Of a DNA stretch of 46,530 bases, positions 16,731 through 25,875 are shown piece by piece. Within the stretch, counting starts at the first letter, position 1; the number at the start of each line of letters is the position of its first letter. The notes under the pieces are model-generated. The model was not told the origin of the DNA, ran no database searches, and was given only the letters and a program-made list of their open reading frames with translations. The position numbers and the translations under genes were made by a program. Source of the DNA: Alphaproteobacteria bacterium (lineage in GTDB: Bacteria > Pseudomonadota > Alphaproteobacteria > Micropepsales > Micropepsaceae); contig CANIHD010000021.1 in assembly GCA_947467345.1 (NCBI GenBank), positions 1-46,530 of the forward strand, read 5' to 3'.

Positions 16731-18245
16731 CTAGGCAGAAATCTGTCGCAATCGGCGCCGTTCGACCGACGAGGGAATCCGGAGGGCTTCACGGTATTTT
16801 GCGACCGTGCGCCGTGCAATGTTAACGCCGTCGGCGTTCAAAAGCGCTACAATCTTGTCGTCGGAAAGCACATCGTCGCCTTCATTATCGACCATTTCGC
16901 GGATGCGGTCGCGCACCGCCTCGGCAGAATGCGCTTCGCCGCCATACATCGCCGAGATGGAGGCCGTAAAGAAATATTTGAGCTCGAACTGCCCGCGCGG
17001 CGTTGCCATATATTTGTTCGACGTGACGCGGCTGACCGTGGATTCGTGCATACCAATCGCGTCGGCAATCGTCTTCAAATTGAGCGGGCGTAAATGCCTG
17101 ACGCCCAGCGTCAGGAATGAATCCTGCTGCCGCACGATCTCGCTCGCAACTTTCAGAATTGTGCGGGCACGCTGATCGAGACTCTTCACCAGCCAGTTCG
17201 CGCTTGTCATGCATTCGGTGATGTAGAATTTGTCTTCGCGTTTGCGCGCGACTTGCGTCACTTGCGCGAAATATCGCGAGTTGACGAGCACGCGCGGCAG
17301 CGTGTCGGTGTTGAGTTCGACATTCCAACCGCCATCCGTTCCCTCGCGTACATAAACGTCAGGAACGACTCCTTGAACCGGTTCTGAGCCGAACGCCAAG
17401 CCCGGCTTTGGCGTCAGTTCGCGAATCTCCGCGATCATGTCCACCACGTCGGCATTATCGAGCCCGCACAAAGCGCTCAATCCTGCAATGTCTCGGCGAG
17501 CCACAAGATCGAGACGCGACACCACGATCTGCATCGCGGGATCGAGCCGGTCGCGCTCCTTCAATTGCAGCGCGAGGCATTCGGCCAGATCGCGCGCAAA
17601 GACGCCGCACGGATCGAAGCCCTGCAGGGTTTTGAGCACGGCTTCGCATTCGGCTTCGGTCGCGCCCAGGCGTTCGGCCACATCGGCCAATGTCGTGCGC
17701 AAATAACCCGCTTCATCGACGGCTTCGATCAGCACGACCGCGATGAACCGTTGCGTTGCGCCTAAAGCGGCGATGCCGAGCTGGGCTTCGAGATGGTCCT
17801 TCAGCGACAGGCTTACGCCGAGATTGCCGTCGAAATCGTCTTCGCCTTCAAACTGCTTGCCAGAACCGACGCGCGTCCAATCGGTGAGCGGCGATGCTGT
17901 CGAATCTGTGGCTTCGGCCATCTTCTCGGCCCGGCCCTCATCGTAGAGATCGTCGCGACCGGCATCGAGATCGCCGGCGGCCCCGAAATCCTCTCGCTTG
18001 AGCGCCATATCGAGCGGCGTGGCATCGATGTCCGGTGTCCGAATCTCGGCCGGGCCTTCCCCGATTCGCGTGTCCATGCCTTCGGCGTCGTCGCGCTCCA
18101 GCAGTGGATTGCGCTCGAGTTCGGCTTCGACATATTGCGCGAGTTCGACATTCGACAATTGCAGCAGCTTGATCGCCTGCTGCAATTGGGGCGTCATGAC
18201 CAGCGATTGGCCCTGTTTGAGCTCGAGACGTTGCGTCAGAGCCAT
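16731..18245 (-). CDS. rpoN: RNA polymerase sigma-54 factor
   Basis: 504 residues. Region I is Gln/Leu rich (LELKQGQSLVMTPQLQQAIK, then LLQLSNVELAQYVEAELERN), region II is acidic, and the core-binding and HTH parts follow. The C-terminal RpoN box reads ARRTVAKYREALRIPSS. It recognises GG/GC (-24/-12) promoters and needs enhancer-binding ATPases. It sits 15 bases after lptB in the usual lptB-rpoN-ptsN order. Confidence 0.96.
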   Translation of the reverse strand: MALTQRLELKQGQSLVMTPQLQQAIKLLQLSNVELAQYVEAELERNPLLERDDAEGMDTRIGEGPAEIRTPDIDATPLDMALKREDFGAAGDLDAGRDDLYDEGRAEKMAEATDSTASPLTDWTRVGSGKQFEGEDDFDGNLGVSLSLKDHLEAQLGIAALGATQRFIAVVLIEAVDEAGYLRTTLADVAERLGATEAECEAVLKTLQGFDPCGVFARDLAECLALQLKERDRLDPAMQIVVSRLDLVARRDIAGLSALCGLDNADVVDMIAEIRELTPKPGLAFGSEPVQGVVPDVYVREGTDGGWNVELNTDTLPRVLVNSRYFAQVTQVARKREDKFYITECMTSANWLVKSLDQRARTILKVASEIVRQQDSFLTLGVRHLRPLNLKTIADAIGMHESTVSRVTSNKYMATPRGQFELKYFFTASISAMYGGEAHSAEAVRDRIREMVDNEGDDVLSDDKIVALLNADGVNIARRTVAKYREALRIPSSVERRRLRQISA

Positions 18246-18260
18246 CGCCGCGCCGCGCTT

Positions 18261-19052
18261 CTAGAGCGAGAAACGTTCGCCGAGATAGACTCGGCGTACG
18301 TCCTTGTCGCGAACGATGTCTGAGGGCGTGCCCTCCATGATGACCTGGCCGTCATGCATGATGTAGGCGCGGTCGATCATATCGAGAGCTTCGCGCACAT
18401 TGTGGTCCGTGATCAGGACGCCAATGCCGCGATCCTTAAGATGGCGGACCAGTTCGCGAATGTCGTTGATGGCAATGGGATCGATACCGGCAAGCGGCTC
18501 GTCCAGAAGTATATAGGCGGGATGCGTGGCCAGAGCGCGCGCGATTTCAACGCGGCGGCGCTCGCCGCCCGAAAGGGCGATCGCCGGCGTATTGCGTATG
18601 TGCGTGATCGAAAATTCCGCGAGCAGCGAATCCACCAGCGTGGCGCAGTGCGCCGCGTCGGGTTCCACCAGCTCGGCGGCAGCGCGGATATTGTCCTCTG
18701 TCGACAAGCCCCGAAAGATCGACGCCTCTTGCGGCAGATAGCCGATCCCGAGACGCGCCCGGCGATACATTGGCAGTTTGGTGATGTCGTGGCCGTCGAG
18801 TTCGATCGTGCCTTGATCGACCGGAATGAGCCCCGTGATCATGTAGAAACAGGTGGTCTTACCGGCCCCGTTGGGTCCGAGCAGGCCCACGACCTCGCCC
18901 CGCTTGAGGGTGAGGCTGACCCCACGAACGACAGGGCGCTTTTTGAAGCTTTTGCCGATGCGCGTGACCGATAGGCCCTGCCCGCCGGCAATAAGCGTCG
19001 GGAGGGGGCGCAAGCCCCCCTCTTTCTCATTCAAGCTTGGTGTTTCCGACAT
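18261..19052 (-). CDS. lptB: LPS export ABC transporter ATP-binding protein LptB
   Basis: 263 residues. Walker A GPNGAGKTT, Q-loop YLPQEASIFRGLS, signature LSGGERRRVEIARALA, Walker B YILLDEPLAGID, H-loop LITDHN. It powers LptFG extraction of LPS from the inner membrane and delivery to LptC/LptA. The first 27 residues are an extra leader before LSVTRIGKSF; an internal start is possible but no better ribosome site is visible. lptA ends 60 bases upstream. Confidence 0.95.
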   Translation of the reverse strand: MSETPSLNEKEGGLRPLPTLIAGGQGLSVTRIGKSFKKRPVVRGVSLTLKRGEVVGLLGPNGAGKTTCFYMITGLIPVDQGTIELDGHDITKLPMYRRARLGIGYLPQEASIFRGLSTEDNIRAAAELVEPDAAHCATLVDSLLAEFSITHIRNTPAIALSGGERRRVEIARALATHPAYILLDEPLAGIDPIAINDIRELVRHLKDRGIGVLITDHNVREALDMIDRAYIMHDGQVIMEGTPSDIVRDKDVRRVYLGERFSL

Positions 19053-19112
19053 TGGCCCGAGTCTTGCCTGTTCCGTATTTAAGATCGCGTAAACTTTATG
19101 AACGGAGCGATT

Positions 19113-19649
19113 TCAAGGGTTTCCGCTTCCGCCCGGTTGTCCCGCCCCTGGCGTCCCTTGCGGGTTGAACAGACCCTCGACCCGTCCACGACCCGGCGAC
19201 TGCGCGGCGTCCGCCGCACCCGCCGTAAGCCGCGCTTTGCCGGTGGCGATTTCGACCTCGAGCGCGGTTCCGCGCATCACATTGTCGTCCTTGGTCAGAA
19301 CCACGCGCCCCGTCAGACGCACCATCCGACGCGGTACATCGAAGACTGCGGCATCGCCCTTCGCTGTTCCAGAAGGCGAATCGACGATGACATTGCCGCG
19401 CGCCTCCATGCGTGAGGCTTTGCCCTGCGGCGCGGTCACCACAATTGTATCCGCGCGCAATTTCACCTCGCCCTGAACGACGATGACATTGCCGGTATAG
19501 GTGCCCGCTTCCGCGTTCAGATCGGCCGTGAAAGATTCCGCATTCACCGCGATGGGTTGCTCGGCATTGAAACCGAGCGCCGGCGGTTCGGCAGCAAGAG
19601 CAGGATGAATCATCAGGAGGCCGGCAATCGCGGCGCTGCGCAGCTTCAT
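19113..19649 (-). CDS. lptA: LPS transport periplasmic bridge protein LptA
   Basis: 178 residues with a signal peptide (AAIAGLLMIHPALAAEPPA) and the OstA-like beta-jellyroll (NAESFTADLNAEAGTYTGNV, then VVQGEVKLRADTIVVTAPQG and MEARGNVIVDSPSGTAKGD). It forms the periplasmic bridge between LptC and LptD. The low-complexity C-tail is Gly/Pro/Gln rich (FNPQGTPGAGQPGGSGNP). It overlaps the lptC stop by four bases (ATGA), indicating translational coupling. Confidence 0.92.
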   Translation of the reverse strand: MKLRSAAIAGLLMIHPALAAEPPALGFNAEQPIAVNAESFTADLNAEAGTYTGNVIVVQGEVKLRADTIVVTAPQGKASRMEARGNVIVDSPSGTAKGDAAVFDVPRRMVRLTGRVVLTKDDNVMRGTALEVEIATGKARLTAGAADAAQSPGRGRVEGLFNPQGTPGAGQPGGSGNP

Positions 19650-20344
19650 GGCGAGGTTCCGTTCAGGACCGTTGAAACCTGCCCGTCAAAGCGCAGCAGC
19701 CGCGAATCCTTGTTGAAGGTGAAGCGGTCCGCCGTGATGCGGCCGAATGCGCTGGTGGCGGTGATCTGCGTGGTGCCGCTGATAATGCCGGTGTTGAGAT
19801 CGGCGAAAGCCGATTGCGTCTCAGCTGTTAGTCCGTCAGCCGAGGCGAAGGTGATGCCGCCCGAAATCTCAAGTTGCCGCGAAACGGTGTCCACAACGCC
19901 CTTGGACGCACGCACGTGGAGCAGACCGCCGTCCGCCAGTGTGAGTTCGGCATTCACATTTTCCAGGCGAACGCGCTGTGCGCCTTTGCCGTCCTGCACC
20001 GCCGACGACGCCGTAACGACAAACGGCAAGCCTTCGTCATTGGTGCCGGTGAGACGGGGATTGACCATCGCCAAATCGTTTTCGAGTGTCCCCACGCGCT
20101 CGAACGTCATGGTAACACTGCCGGTATCGCGCGGATGCAAAGCGTACCCCAAAACCGCAAAGCCCAGCGCAAGCGCCGCCAGCGGCAGAGCGCGTTTCAT
20201 GATGCGGACAAAGGCGCTGTACCGATGAGCCTTCACCAGCGTTTCGCGCTGGGAATCACCGCGCGCGCGCGACGTGTAGCTTTGCGCCGACTGGGAGAGA
20301 CGTGCGTCCCACCGCGCCGCGCCGTTCGATTTGTGAGGGCTCAT
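19646..20344 (-). CDS. lptC: LPS export protein LptC
   Basis: 232 residues. A cytosolic N-terminus of about 48 residues precedes one membrane helix (LPLAALALGFAVLGYALH), then a periplasmic OstA-like beta-jellyroll (NPRLTGTNDEGLPFVVTASS ... GGLLHVRASKGVVDT). It receives LPS from LptBFG and passes it to LptA. It overlaps kdsD upstream and lptA downstream by four bases each. Confidence 0.9.
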   Translation of the reverse strand: MSPHKSNGAARWDARLSQSAQSYTSRARGDSQRETLVKAHRYSAFVRIMKRALPLAALALGFAVLGYALHPRDTGSVTMTFERVGTLENDLAMVNPRLTGTNDEGLPFVVTASSAVQDGKGAQRVRLENVNAELTLADGGLLHVRASKGVVDTVSRQLEISGGITFASADGLTAETQSAFADLNTGIISGTTQITATSAFGRITADRFTFNKDSRLLRFDGQVSTVLNGTSP

Positions 20345-21363
20345 CGCAAGCCCGCCCGCAGGCAGTCATGAATATCAAGAAGGCCGATGGGCCGGTTCGC
20401 CGAATCGCTGGTTTCGACCACGAACAGCTTCGTCACCTTGTGTGAGTTGGTATTCATATAGGCCAGCGCTTCGGCGGCCAACATTCCGGGCGGAATCGTC
20501 TTGGGCGATGGGTTCATCACCTCGCGTGCGGTGCGGTCGACCAGATCTGGCTGCATATGGCGGCGCAAATCGCCGTCCGTGATCACGCCGACAAGCGCGC
20601 CTCTGTCATCGACGATGCCGGCGACACCGGCAAAGCCGAAGCGGCCGGATGTCATGATGATCAGGACATCGCGCATCTTCGCATCGGGAGACGCCAGCGG
20701 CAGCTCTTCGCCTTTATGCATGATGTCGCTGACACGGATCAGCGCGCGGCCTAAAGCCCCGGCCGGATGCAAATCACGAAAATCGTCGGCCGAGAAGCCC
20801 TTACGCTCCATCAGCGCCACGGCAAGCGCATCGCCCAGCGTGAGCATCAGCGTGGTGGATGTCGTCGGCGCCATGCCAATGGGGCAGGCTTCCTGTGCCT
20901 TGGGCAGCAGCAGCGCCACGTCGGCCGCCTGCATCAGCGCCGAATCCATATTGCTGGCGATGCCGACCAGAGGGATGGCGAAGCGTTTGGCATGGGTGAT
21001 CAGCGCCGATAGCTCGGCGGTCTCGCCGGAATTGGACAGCATCAGAAGCGCATCGCGCGCCGTGAGAGAACCGAGGTCGCCATGGCTCGCCTCGGCTGGA
21101 TGGACGAATTGGGCTGGTGTGCCGGTGGAGGAAAAGGTCGCGGCGATCTTGCGCGCGATGTGCCCGCTCTTGCCCATACCGCTGACCACCACCCGGCCCT
21201 CGACGGCAGCCAGAAGGTCCAGCGCACGGCTAAAACTGCTGTCGAGCCCGTCAGCCATAAGGCCAACCGCGTCGCTGGCCAGGTTGAGAACGCGGCGCGC
21301 GGCAGCGAGATCAGCCGCCTGGCGCATCACGTTTTCCGGCTTTCTTTGCAGCGGCAAGGCCAT
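20341..21363 (-). CDS. kdsD: Arabinose-5-phosphate isomerase, KpsF/GutQ family
   Basis: 340 residues. The SIS sugar-isomerase domain (VVVSGMGKSGHIARKIAATF, then HPAEASHGDLGSL and DALLMLSNSGETAEL) is followed by two CBS domains (from about residue 205: SDIMHKGEELPLA ... VITDGDLRRHM ... REVMNPSPKTI). It converts ribulose-5-phosphate to arabinose-5-phosphate, the first step of Kdo synthesis for LPS. I chose ATG 21363 because it has GGAAAAGAACC upstream; a longer reading to 21483 adds 40 residues without similarity. It overlaps lptC by four bases. Confidence 0.93.
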   Translation of the reverse strand: MALPLQRKPENVMRQAADLAAARRVLNLASDAVGLMADGLDSSFSRALDLLAAVEGRVVVSGMGKSGHIARKIAATFSSTGTPAQFVHPAEASHGDLGSLTARDALLMLSNSGETAELSALITHAKRFAIPLVGIASNMDSALMQAADVALLLPKAQEACPIGMAPTTSTTLMLTLGDALAVALMERKGFSADDFRDLHPAGALGRALIRVSDIMHKGEELPLASPDAKMRDVLIIMTSGRFGFAGVAGIVDDRGALVGVITDGDLRRHMQPDLVDRTAREVMNPSPKTIPPGMLAAEALAYMNTNSHKVTKLFVVETSDSANRPIGLLDIHDCLRAGLR

Positions 21364-21594
21364 AGGTTCTTTTCCGGCTCGTCTTTTAGACCCGGCGGCG
21401 GCTTCGCTGGCGCAAAAAAGCCCCATAAGCGAAAATCGTGCCAAGTTGGACAGGATTATGGGCGCGCCGCCCAAAGCGATCAAGCCAGGCCGAAAATCGC
21501 CCTTAAAATCTGAATCGCTCCCCCCTCCCGATGTACGCCGCCGGGCGTGAACGGCAAGGGGTAGCGCTGCAGACGGTTAGGAAGGTCTTTTTGC

Positions 21595-22674
21595 TTAGGG
21601 AGCGGATTGGGAGGCAGCCAACTGGGCAGCCCCGGCGTTGGACAGATCGCCGAACGACACCATACGGCCGTGCTCCTCGTCCCAGAGGTGCAGATGCTTG
21701 GCGAAGAGCGTGGTGCGCAAGGTCATGACCGGCACCTCGCGGAAGGCGGCCACCTCGTCCTGGCAGCGCGCCAAATTGTAGAACGGAATGCGCGGCCGCA
21801 AATGATGGATGTGGTGCAGGCAGAGACTGGCGGTGAACCAGCGCAGCACCTTCGGCAATTTCACATAGGAACTTCCCTCCAGCGCCATGCGCGAGGAATT
21901 GGCTGAGCCATGCCGGAACCAGCGTGAAGCTTCATATTGGTGATGAAAATAATTGATGCCGAACACCAGTGCGGCGGCAATCGAAACCGACAGAAAATAG
22001 AACCACAGAAAGCGCCAGCCGAACGCCAACACGAAAAGCGCCACCAGCGCTGCGGCGTAGAGATTGGTCCATTGCGTTCCGCGCCGTTCCTTCTTGAGAT
22101 GTTTGGGCGTGTCGAACGGAAAGCGGAACAGAACCAACATCGCGAAGGGCGGGAGCACGAAAAACAGGATCGGCGGCCAGCGCATGATGCGATAGGTCAA
22201 TTGCCGGCGCGGCGAGAGGGCCTGGTATTCCTCGACGGTGAGACAATTGGAATAAATATCGTAGCCGCGCCAATCGAGATCATTGGCGACGGCATGATGC
22301 TGCAAATGAATGCGCCGGTACCAAAGATAAGGGATGAGCGAGAAGCCGCTGCAAAAAACGCCGACCCAATCATTGGCGTTGCGGTTCGCAAAAAACGAAT
22401 AATGTCTGCAATCGTGCTGAATACAGCCGATGCGCAAAAGAAGCCAGCCGCAAACCACCGCCAGCGCGATGCTGAGCCACAGATAATCCGCTGACGCCAG
22501 CCACGCGGCATAGGTGCAGATGATGAGCGGCAAAACCGAGTTCACGATCTGCCAGATCGCCTTCTGCGTATTCGCCTGCTGATAGGGAACGAGCTCCGCG
22601 TTCAAGGCGCGGTCCGACGGACGCGGCGCACTCTGCGACGCTGCACGCGCAACTAAGGCATCTAAGCTCTGCAT
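21595..22674 (-). CDS. Membrane fatty acid desaturase
   Basis: 359 residues with the three histidine boxes of the integral-membrane di-iron desaturases: HDCRHYS (box 1), HLQHH (box 2) and HHIHH (box 3), and hydrophobic hairpins between them (about 45-90 and 185-245). It most resembles acyl-lipid delta-12/omega-type desaturases, which introduce double bases' equivalent - that is, double bonds - into membrane fatty acids. The exact position of desaturation cannot be read from sequence. It lies on the same strand between rnd and kdsD, a place where these two genes are usually neighbours. It has a good ribosome site (GGGGAGCG). Confidence 0.88.
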   Translation of the reverse strand: MQSLDALVARAASQSAPRPSDRALNAELVPYQQANTQKAIWQIVNSVLPLIICTYAAWLASADYLWLSIALAVVCGWLLLRIGCIQHDCRHYSFFANRNANDWVGVFCSGFSLIPYLWYRRIHLQHHAVANDLDWRGYDIYSNCLTVEEYQALSPRRQLTYRIMRWPPILFFVLPPFAMLVLFRFPFDTPKHLKKERRGTQWTNLYAAALVALFVLAFGWRFLWFYFLSVSIAAALVFGINYFHHQYEASRWFRHGSANSSRMALEGSSYVKLPKVLRWFTASLCLHHIHHLRPRIPFYNLARCQDEVAAFREVPVMTLRTTLFAKHLHLWDEEHGRMVSFGDLSNAGAAQLAASQSAP

Positions 22675-22897
22675 TCGGCGCTCCCCGCTCCGGATCAGAC
22701 ACTGTCCACAGTTTGGAAAGATTTAATGACCCATTTAAGCGCGCTGCAAATGACTCTCGCAAGTCACTTGCACGCCGTATCCGCAAGGATTTGGGCATGG
22801 ATGCGAAATATAAGCGAGTTCGCCCGTCGGATATTACCGCCGCCGAATTTGTCATAACGCTGGCTTATAAAACCTGCCGCAATAAGCGGCACCGGCC

Positions 22898-23509
22898 TCA
22901 ATGCGCGAAAATATCGTGCTCCGGCCAGCCGGCCAAATCCAGCTCCGCGCGCGCCGGCAAAAAGTCGAAACAGGCACGCGCAAGGTCGGCCCGCCCTTCG
23001 CGCACTAGCATCACGTCAAGAATGGATTTAAGGCGGTGGAGATGGGCGACGTCATTGGCCGCGTATACCAACTGATGATCGCTGAGATTCTCGCTGCCCC
23101 AATCCGAACTCTGCTGCTGCTTCGAGATATCGATATCCAAAAGCTCTTTCACCAGATCTTTCAGACCGTGCTTATCGGTGTAGGTGCGCGCAATCTTGGA
23201 CGCGGTGCGCGTGCAGTACACGGGGCGCGGCATGACACCGAGATAACGCTTTATCGTTGCAAGGTCGAAGCGCGCGAAATGAAAAAGCTTCTCCACATTC
23301 GGATCGCCGAGAAGCCGCGTCAGATTCGGCGCGGCGTAAGCGTCGCGCGCGAACTGCACGAGATGCGCGGTGCCGTCGCCGGACGACAACTGCACCAGGC
23401 AAAGCCGATCGCGCACCGGATTTAATCCAAGCGTCTCGGTGTCCACGGCTATCGCCGGCCCAAGGTCGAGACCGGCCGGCAAATCACCTTTGTGCAGTTT
23501 GATTTTCAT
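22898..23509 (-). CDS. rnd: Ribonuclease D-like 3'-5' exonuclease (short form)
   Basis: 203 residues covering only the DEDDy exonuclease domain: AIAVDTETLGLNPVRDRLCL (Exo I), HFARFDLATIKRYLG (Exo II), QLVYAANDVAHLHRL (Exo III with the Tyr). The HRDC domains of enteric RNase D are absent, as is usual for the short alphaproteobacterial form. It is expected to trim 3' ends of tRNA and other stable RNAs. A tRNA gene lies 84 bases upstream on the same strand. Confidence 0.9.
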   Translation of the reverse strand: MKIKLHKGDLPAGLDLGPAIAVDTETLGLNPVRDRLCLVQLSSGDGTAHLVQFARDAYAAPNLTRLLGDPNVEKLFHFARFDLATIKRYLGVMPRPVYCTRTASKIARTYTDKHGLKDLVKELLDIDISKQQQSSDWGSENLSDHQLVYAANDVAHLHRLKSILDVMLVREGRADLARACFDFLPARAELDLAGWPEHDIFAH

Positions 23510-23592
23510 CGTCTCATCTTTTCAGGTGATGGCGCTTCGGCCAGAGCAGACTAATGTCCGCGTATTAACGACGCCGTTAACCGGCGCGCGTT

Positions 23593-23677
23593 TGGTGCCC
23601 AGAAGAGGACTCGAACCTCCACGCCTTGCGGCACTAGTACCTGAAACTAGCGCGTCTACCAATTCCGCCATCTGGGC
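23593..23677 (-). tRNA. tRNA-Leu (anticodon CAG)
   Basis: 85 bases including an encoded CCA. The 5' arm GCCCAGA pairs with TCTGGGC. The D-arm GGCGGAATTGGTAGACGC is typical of leucine tRNA. The anticodon stem CTAGT / ACTAG encloses loop TTCAGGT with CAG. A long variable arm follows (GTGCCGCAAGGCGT), then the T-arm GGTTCGAGTCC. All class II tRNA-Leu features are present. Confidence 0.95.
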
Positions 23678-23858
23678 AAGGGCAAGCCCTTGAGGGCCGG
23701 ATGCTTATCGGCGCCCCTCCGGCCTGTCAACGCGAGGCACACTGGCCCCGCGCCAAAAGCGGTTGATTTGGAGCCTTCGTCCGAATTGAAGTTCCTGAAG
23801 CCTGGTGTCATGAAGGTGCGGAAGTTAAGCGCGTTTCGCGCGTTAAGGGTCCAGGCGA

Positions 23859-24818
23859 ATGACGGCTCCGTTGACGAACAGGCTGGTTACGATTTTCGGG
23901 GGCTCCGGGTTCATCGGCCGGCATCTGGTGCGCGCTCTGGCGCATGAAGGCTGGCGCATCCGCGTCGCCGTCCGCCGCCCCAACGTGGCGCATTTCCTGC
24001 GCCCCGCCGGCCGGGTCGGACAAATCCAGCTTCTCAAGACCAATGTGCGCGACGATGCCCAAGTGGCGGAGGCCATCGCGGGCGCCGATGCGGTGATCAA
24101 TCTTGTGGCGATCATGAAGCAGTCCGGCGGCCAGCGTTTTGACGCGCTGCATGCCGAGGCGGCCGAGCGTATCGCGCGTCTTGCTAGGCAAGCGGGCGCC
24201 GATCGCCTGATCCATTTTTCCGCGCTTGGCGTCGGCGATGAAACGACATCGCGCTATTACCGCACCAAGGCGGAAGGCGAAGCGTTGGTGCGCCAGGAAT
24301 TTCCGGCCGCCACTATCGTGCGCCCCGCTGTGGTGTTCGGGCAGGAAGACCAGCTGTTCAACCGCTTCGCTGCGCTGATGCGGATGTTTCCGCTCTTCCC
24401 AGTGATCGGCGGCGGGCATACGCGCTTCCAGCCCGTCTTTGTGGGCGACGTCGCGGAGGGCGTGGCCGCGCTTCTACGAGACGGCAATACCGCGGGGCGC
24501 GTTTTTGAATTCGCCGGACCGGAAGAGATGACCCTGAAAGAGATGATCCAGCTCGTCGCGCATGAGACCGACCGCAAGCGCGCGCTCATTCCGCTGCCAT
24601 TCGCCATCGCCAAGGTTCTGGGCGCTGTGGCGCAATTCGTTCCCGGCGCGCCGATCACCTATGACGAGGTGCTGACACTGCAGAGCGATTCGGTTGCCAG
24701 CGGAACGCTGCCCGATCTGAGCAGCCTCGGAATTACTCCGACCGCCTCCGAAGCCATCCTGCCGTCTTACATCTGGCGCTTCCGTCCGCGCGGCCAGTTC
24801 ACGCCCGCTCCGGGTTAA
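23859..24818 (+). CDS. NAD(P)-binding epimerase, complex I NDUFA9-like
   Basis: 319-residue atypical short-chain dehydrogenase. The nucleotide-binding start is VTIFGGSGFIGRHLVRAL. ALGVGDETTSRYYRTKAEGE contains the YxxxK-like pair, and IVRPAVVFGQEDQLFNRFA is typical of the NDUFA9 branch. Alphaproteobacterial members relate to the mitochondrial complex I accessory subunit, which binds NADPH; a role in complex I assembly or quinone synthesis is possible but not shown here. It is convergent with uppP, 9 bases apart. Confidence 0.85.
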   Translation: MTAPLTNRLVTIFGGSGFIGRHLVRALAHEGWRIRVAVRRPNVAHFLRPAGRVGQIQLLKTNVRDDAQVAEAIAGADAVINLVAIMKQSGGQRFDALHAEAAERIARLARQAGADRLIHFSALGVGDETTSRYYRTKAEGEALVRQEFPAATIVRPAVVFGQEDQLFNRFAALMRMFPLFPVIGGGHTRFQPVFVGDVAEGVAALLRDGNTAGRVFEFAGPEEMTLKEMIQLVAHETDRKRALIPLPFAIAKVLGAVAQFVPGAPITYDEVLTLQSDSVASGTLPDLSSLGITPTASEAILPSYIWRFRPRGQFTPAPG

Positions 24819-24827
24819 ATTGACGGC

Positions 24828-25634
24828 TTAAAGCGACGCCATCACCGCCAGAATGGCGAGACCGGCGAGGATTCGGTACCAACCGAATGGCTTCAGACCG
24901 TAGCGGCCGACAAAGCCGATAAACGACTTCACCACGAACCAGGCGACGACGAACGACACCACAAAGCCGACCAGAATGGTCAGGCCCGCTGAGGCGTCGA
25001 GCAAATGCCGGTTCTGATAGAGGTCGAGCACCGAGGCGCCGAACATGGTCGGCACGGCGAGATAGAAGGTGAATTCCGCCGCCGCCTTGCGATCGACGCC
25101 GAGAAGCTCGCCGCCCAAAATCGTCGCGCCGGAACGCGATACGCCGGGAACGATAGCGATCACCTGGCACAGACCGATCTGCAGACATTTCATCAGCGGC
25201 AGCGTGTCGGCGTTGGTATATGTTGGCCGGGGCGCGATGCGCTCCACGAGAAGAATGACGATCCCGCCTAGGATGAGCGTTGTCGCGATGACGTAGGGCG
25301 CGATGGCGGGAGCGAACAAAACGTCCTTGATGAAATCGTGCAGCAGAACCCCGACGACAGCGGCGGGAAGAAACGCCACCAGCACGCCGGCGGTGAAATG
25401 GCGGGCGGCGGGATCGTTGGGCAGGCCCACGAGGACACGCCAGAATTTCTTCCAATAGACGGCCACCACCGAAAGAATGGCGCCGAATTGGATGACGATG
25501 GGAAACACAGCCCCCGGCGGGTGGAAACCCAGCAGGTCTTGAAAGAGCAGCAGATGCGCGGTGGAGGAGACCGGCAGAAACTCCGTCAGCCCCTCGACGA
25601 TGCCGAGGAGGATGGCGTTGACGATGTCTTGCAT
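24828..25634 (-). CDS. uppP: Undecaprenyl-diphosphate phosphatase
   Basis: 268-residue polytopic membrane enzyme (BacA/UppP). Two signature motifs are present: GIVEGLTEFLPVSSTAHLLL near the N-terminus and IVPGVSRSGATI in the middle. It dephosphorylates C55-PP to recycle the lipid carrier for peptidoglycan and other glycans, and overexpression gives bacitracin resistance in family members. ATG 25634 is chosen for its GGAGAG site; a longer start at 25661 adds nine residues. Confidence 0.94.
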   Translation of the reverse strand: MQDIVNAILLGIVEGLTEFLPVSSTAHLLLFQDLLGFHPPGAVFPIVIQFGAILSVVAVYWKKFWRVLVGLPNDPAARHFTAGVLVAFLPAAVVGVLLHDFIKDVLFAPAIAPYVIATTLILGGIVILLVERIAPRPTYTNADTLPLMKCLQIGLCQVIAIVPGVSRSGATILGGELLGVDRKAAAEFTFYLAVPTMFGASVLDLYQNRHLLDASAGLTILVGFVVSFVVAWFVVKSFIGFVGRYGLKPFGWYRILAGLAILAVMASL

Positions 25635-25875
25635 GGGCTCTCCGGCGACTCGTTTCAGCACAGGTAGCGCGAAATCTCGCGCTAAGGCGAGCCGGGAAAA
25701 CCGCTTTTGGGCGCCTGCCCGTCCGCACTCTCTCCCTCGCCATTCCTCCCCTTCGGACTAAACTTATCGTGACAGGCGCGTTTCATGCCCGGGCCAGCCT
25801 CGGGATTTCGCGCGCACGCGCGTACAACCCTAAGGAACTGTAATGTGCGAATCCGCCCAACCAAGGAGCTTCCTG

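Noticed and set aside
16583-16819. 78-codon minus-strand frame between rpoN and ptsN as a possible Hpf
   Set aside because: Its sequence has none of the Hpf/YfiA pattern and it overlaps the end of rpoN in another frame; the gap is too short for hpf.
20501-21550. 349-codon plus-strand frame opposite kdsD
   Set aside because: Ser/Ala/Arg-rich shadow of the SIS-CBS gene; high G+C keeps antisense frames open.
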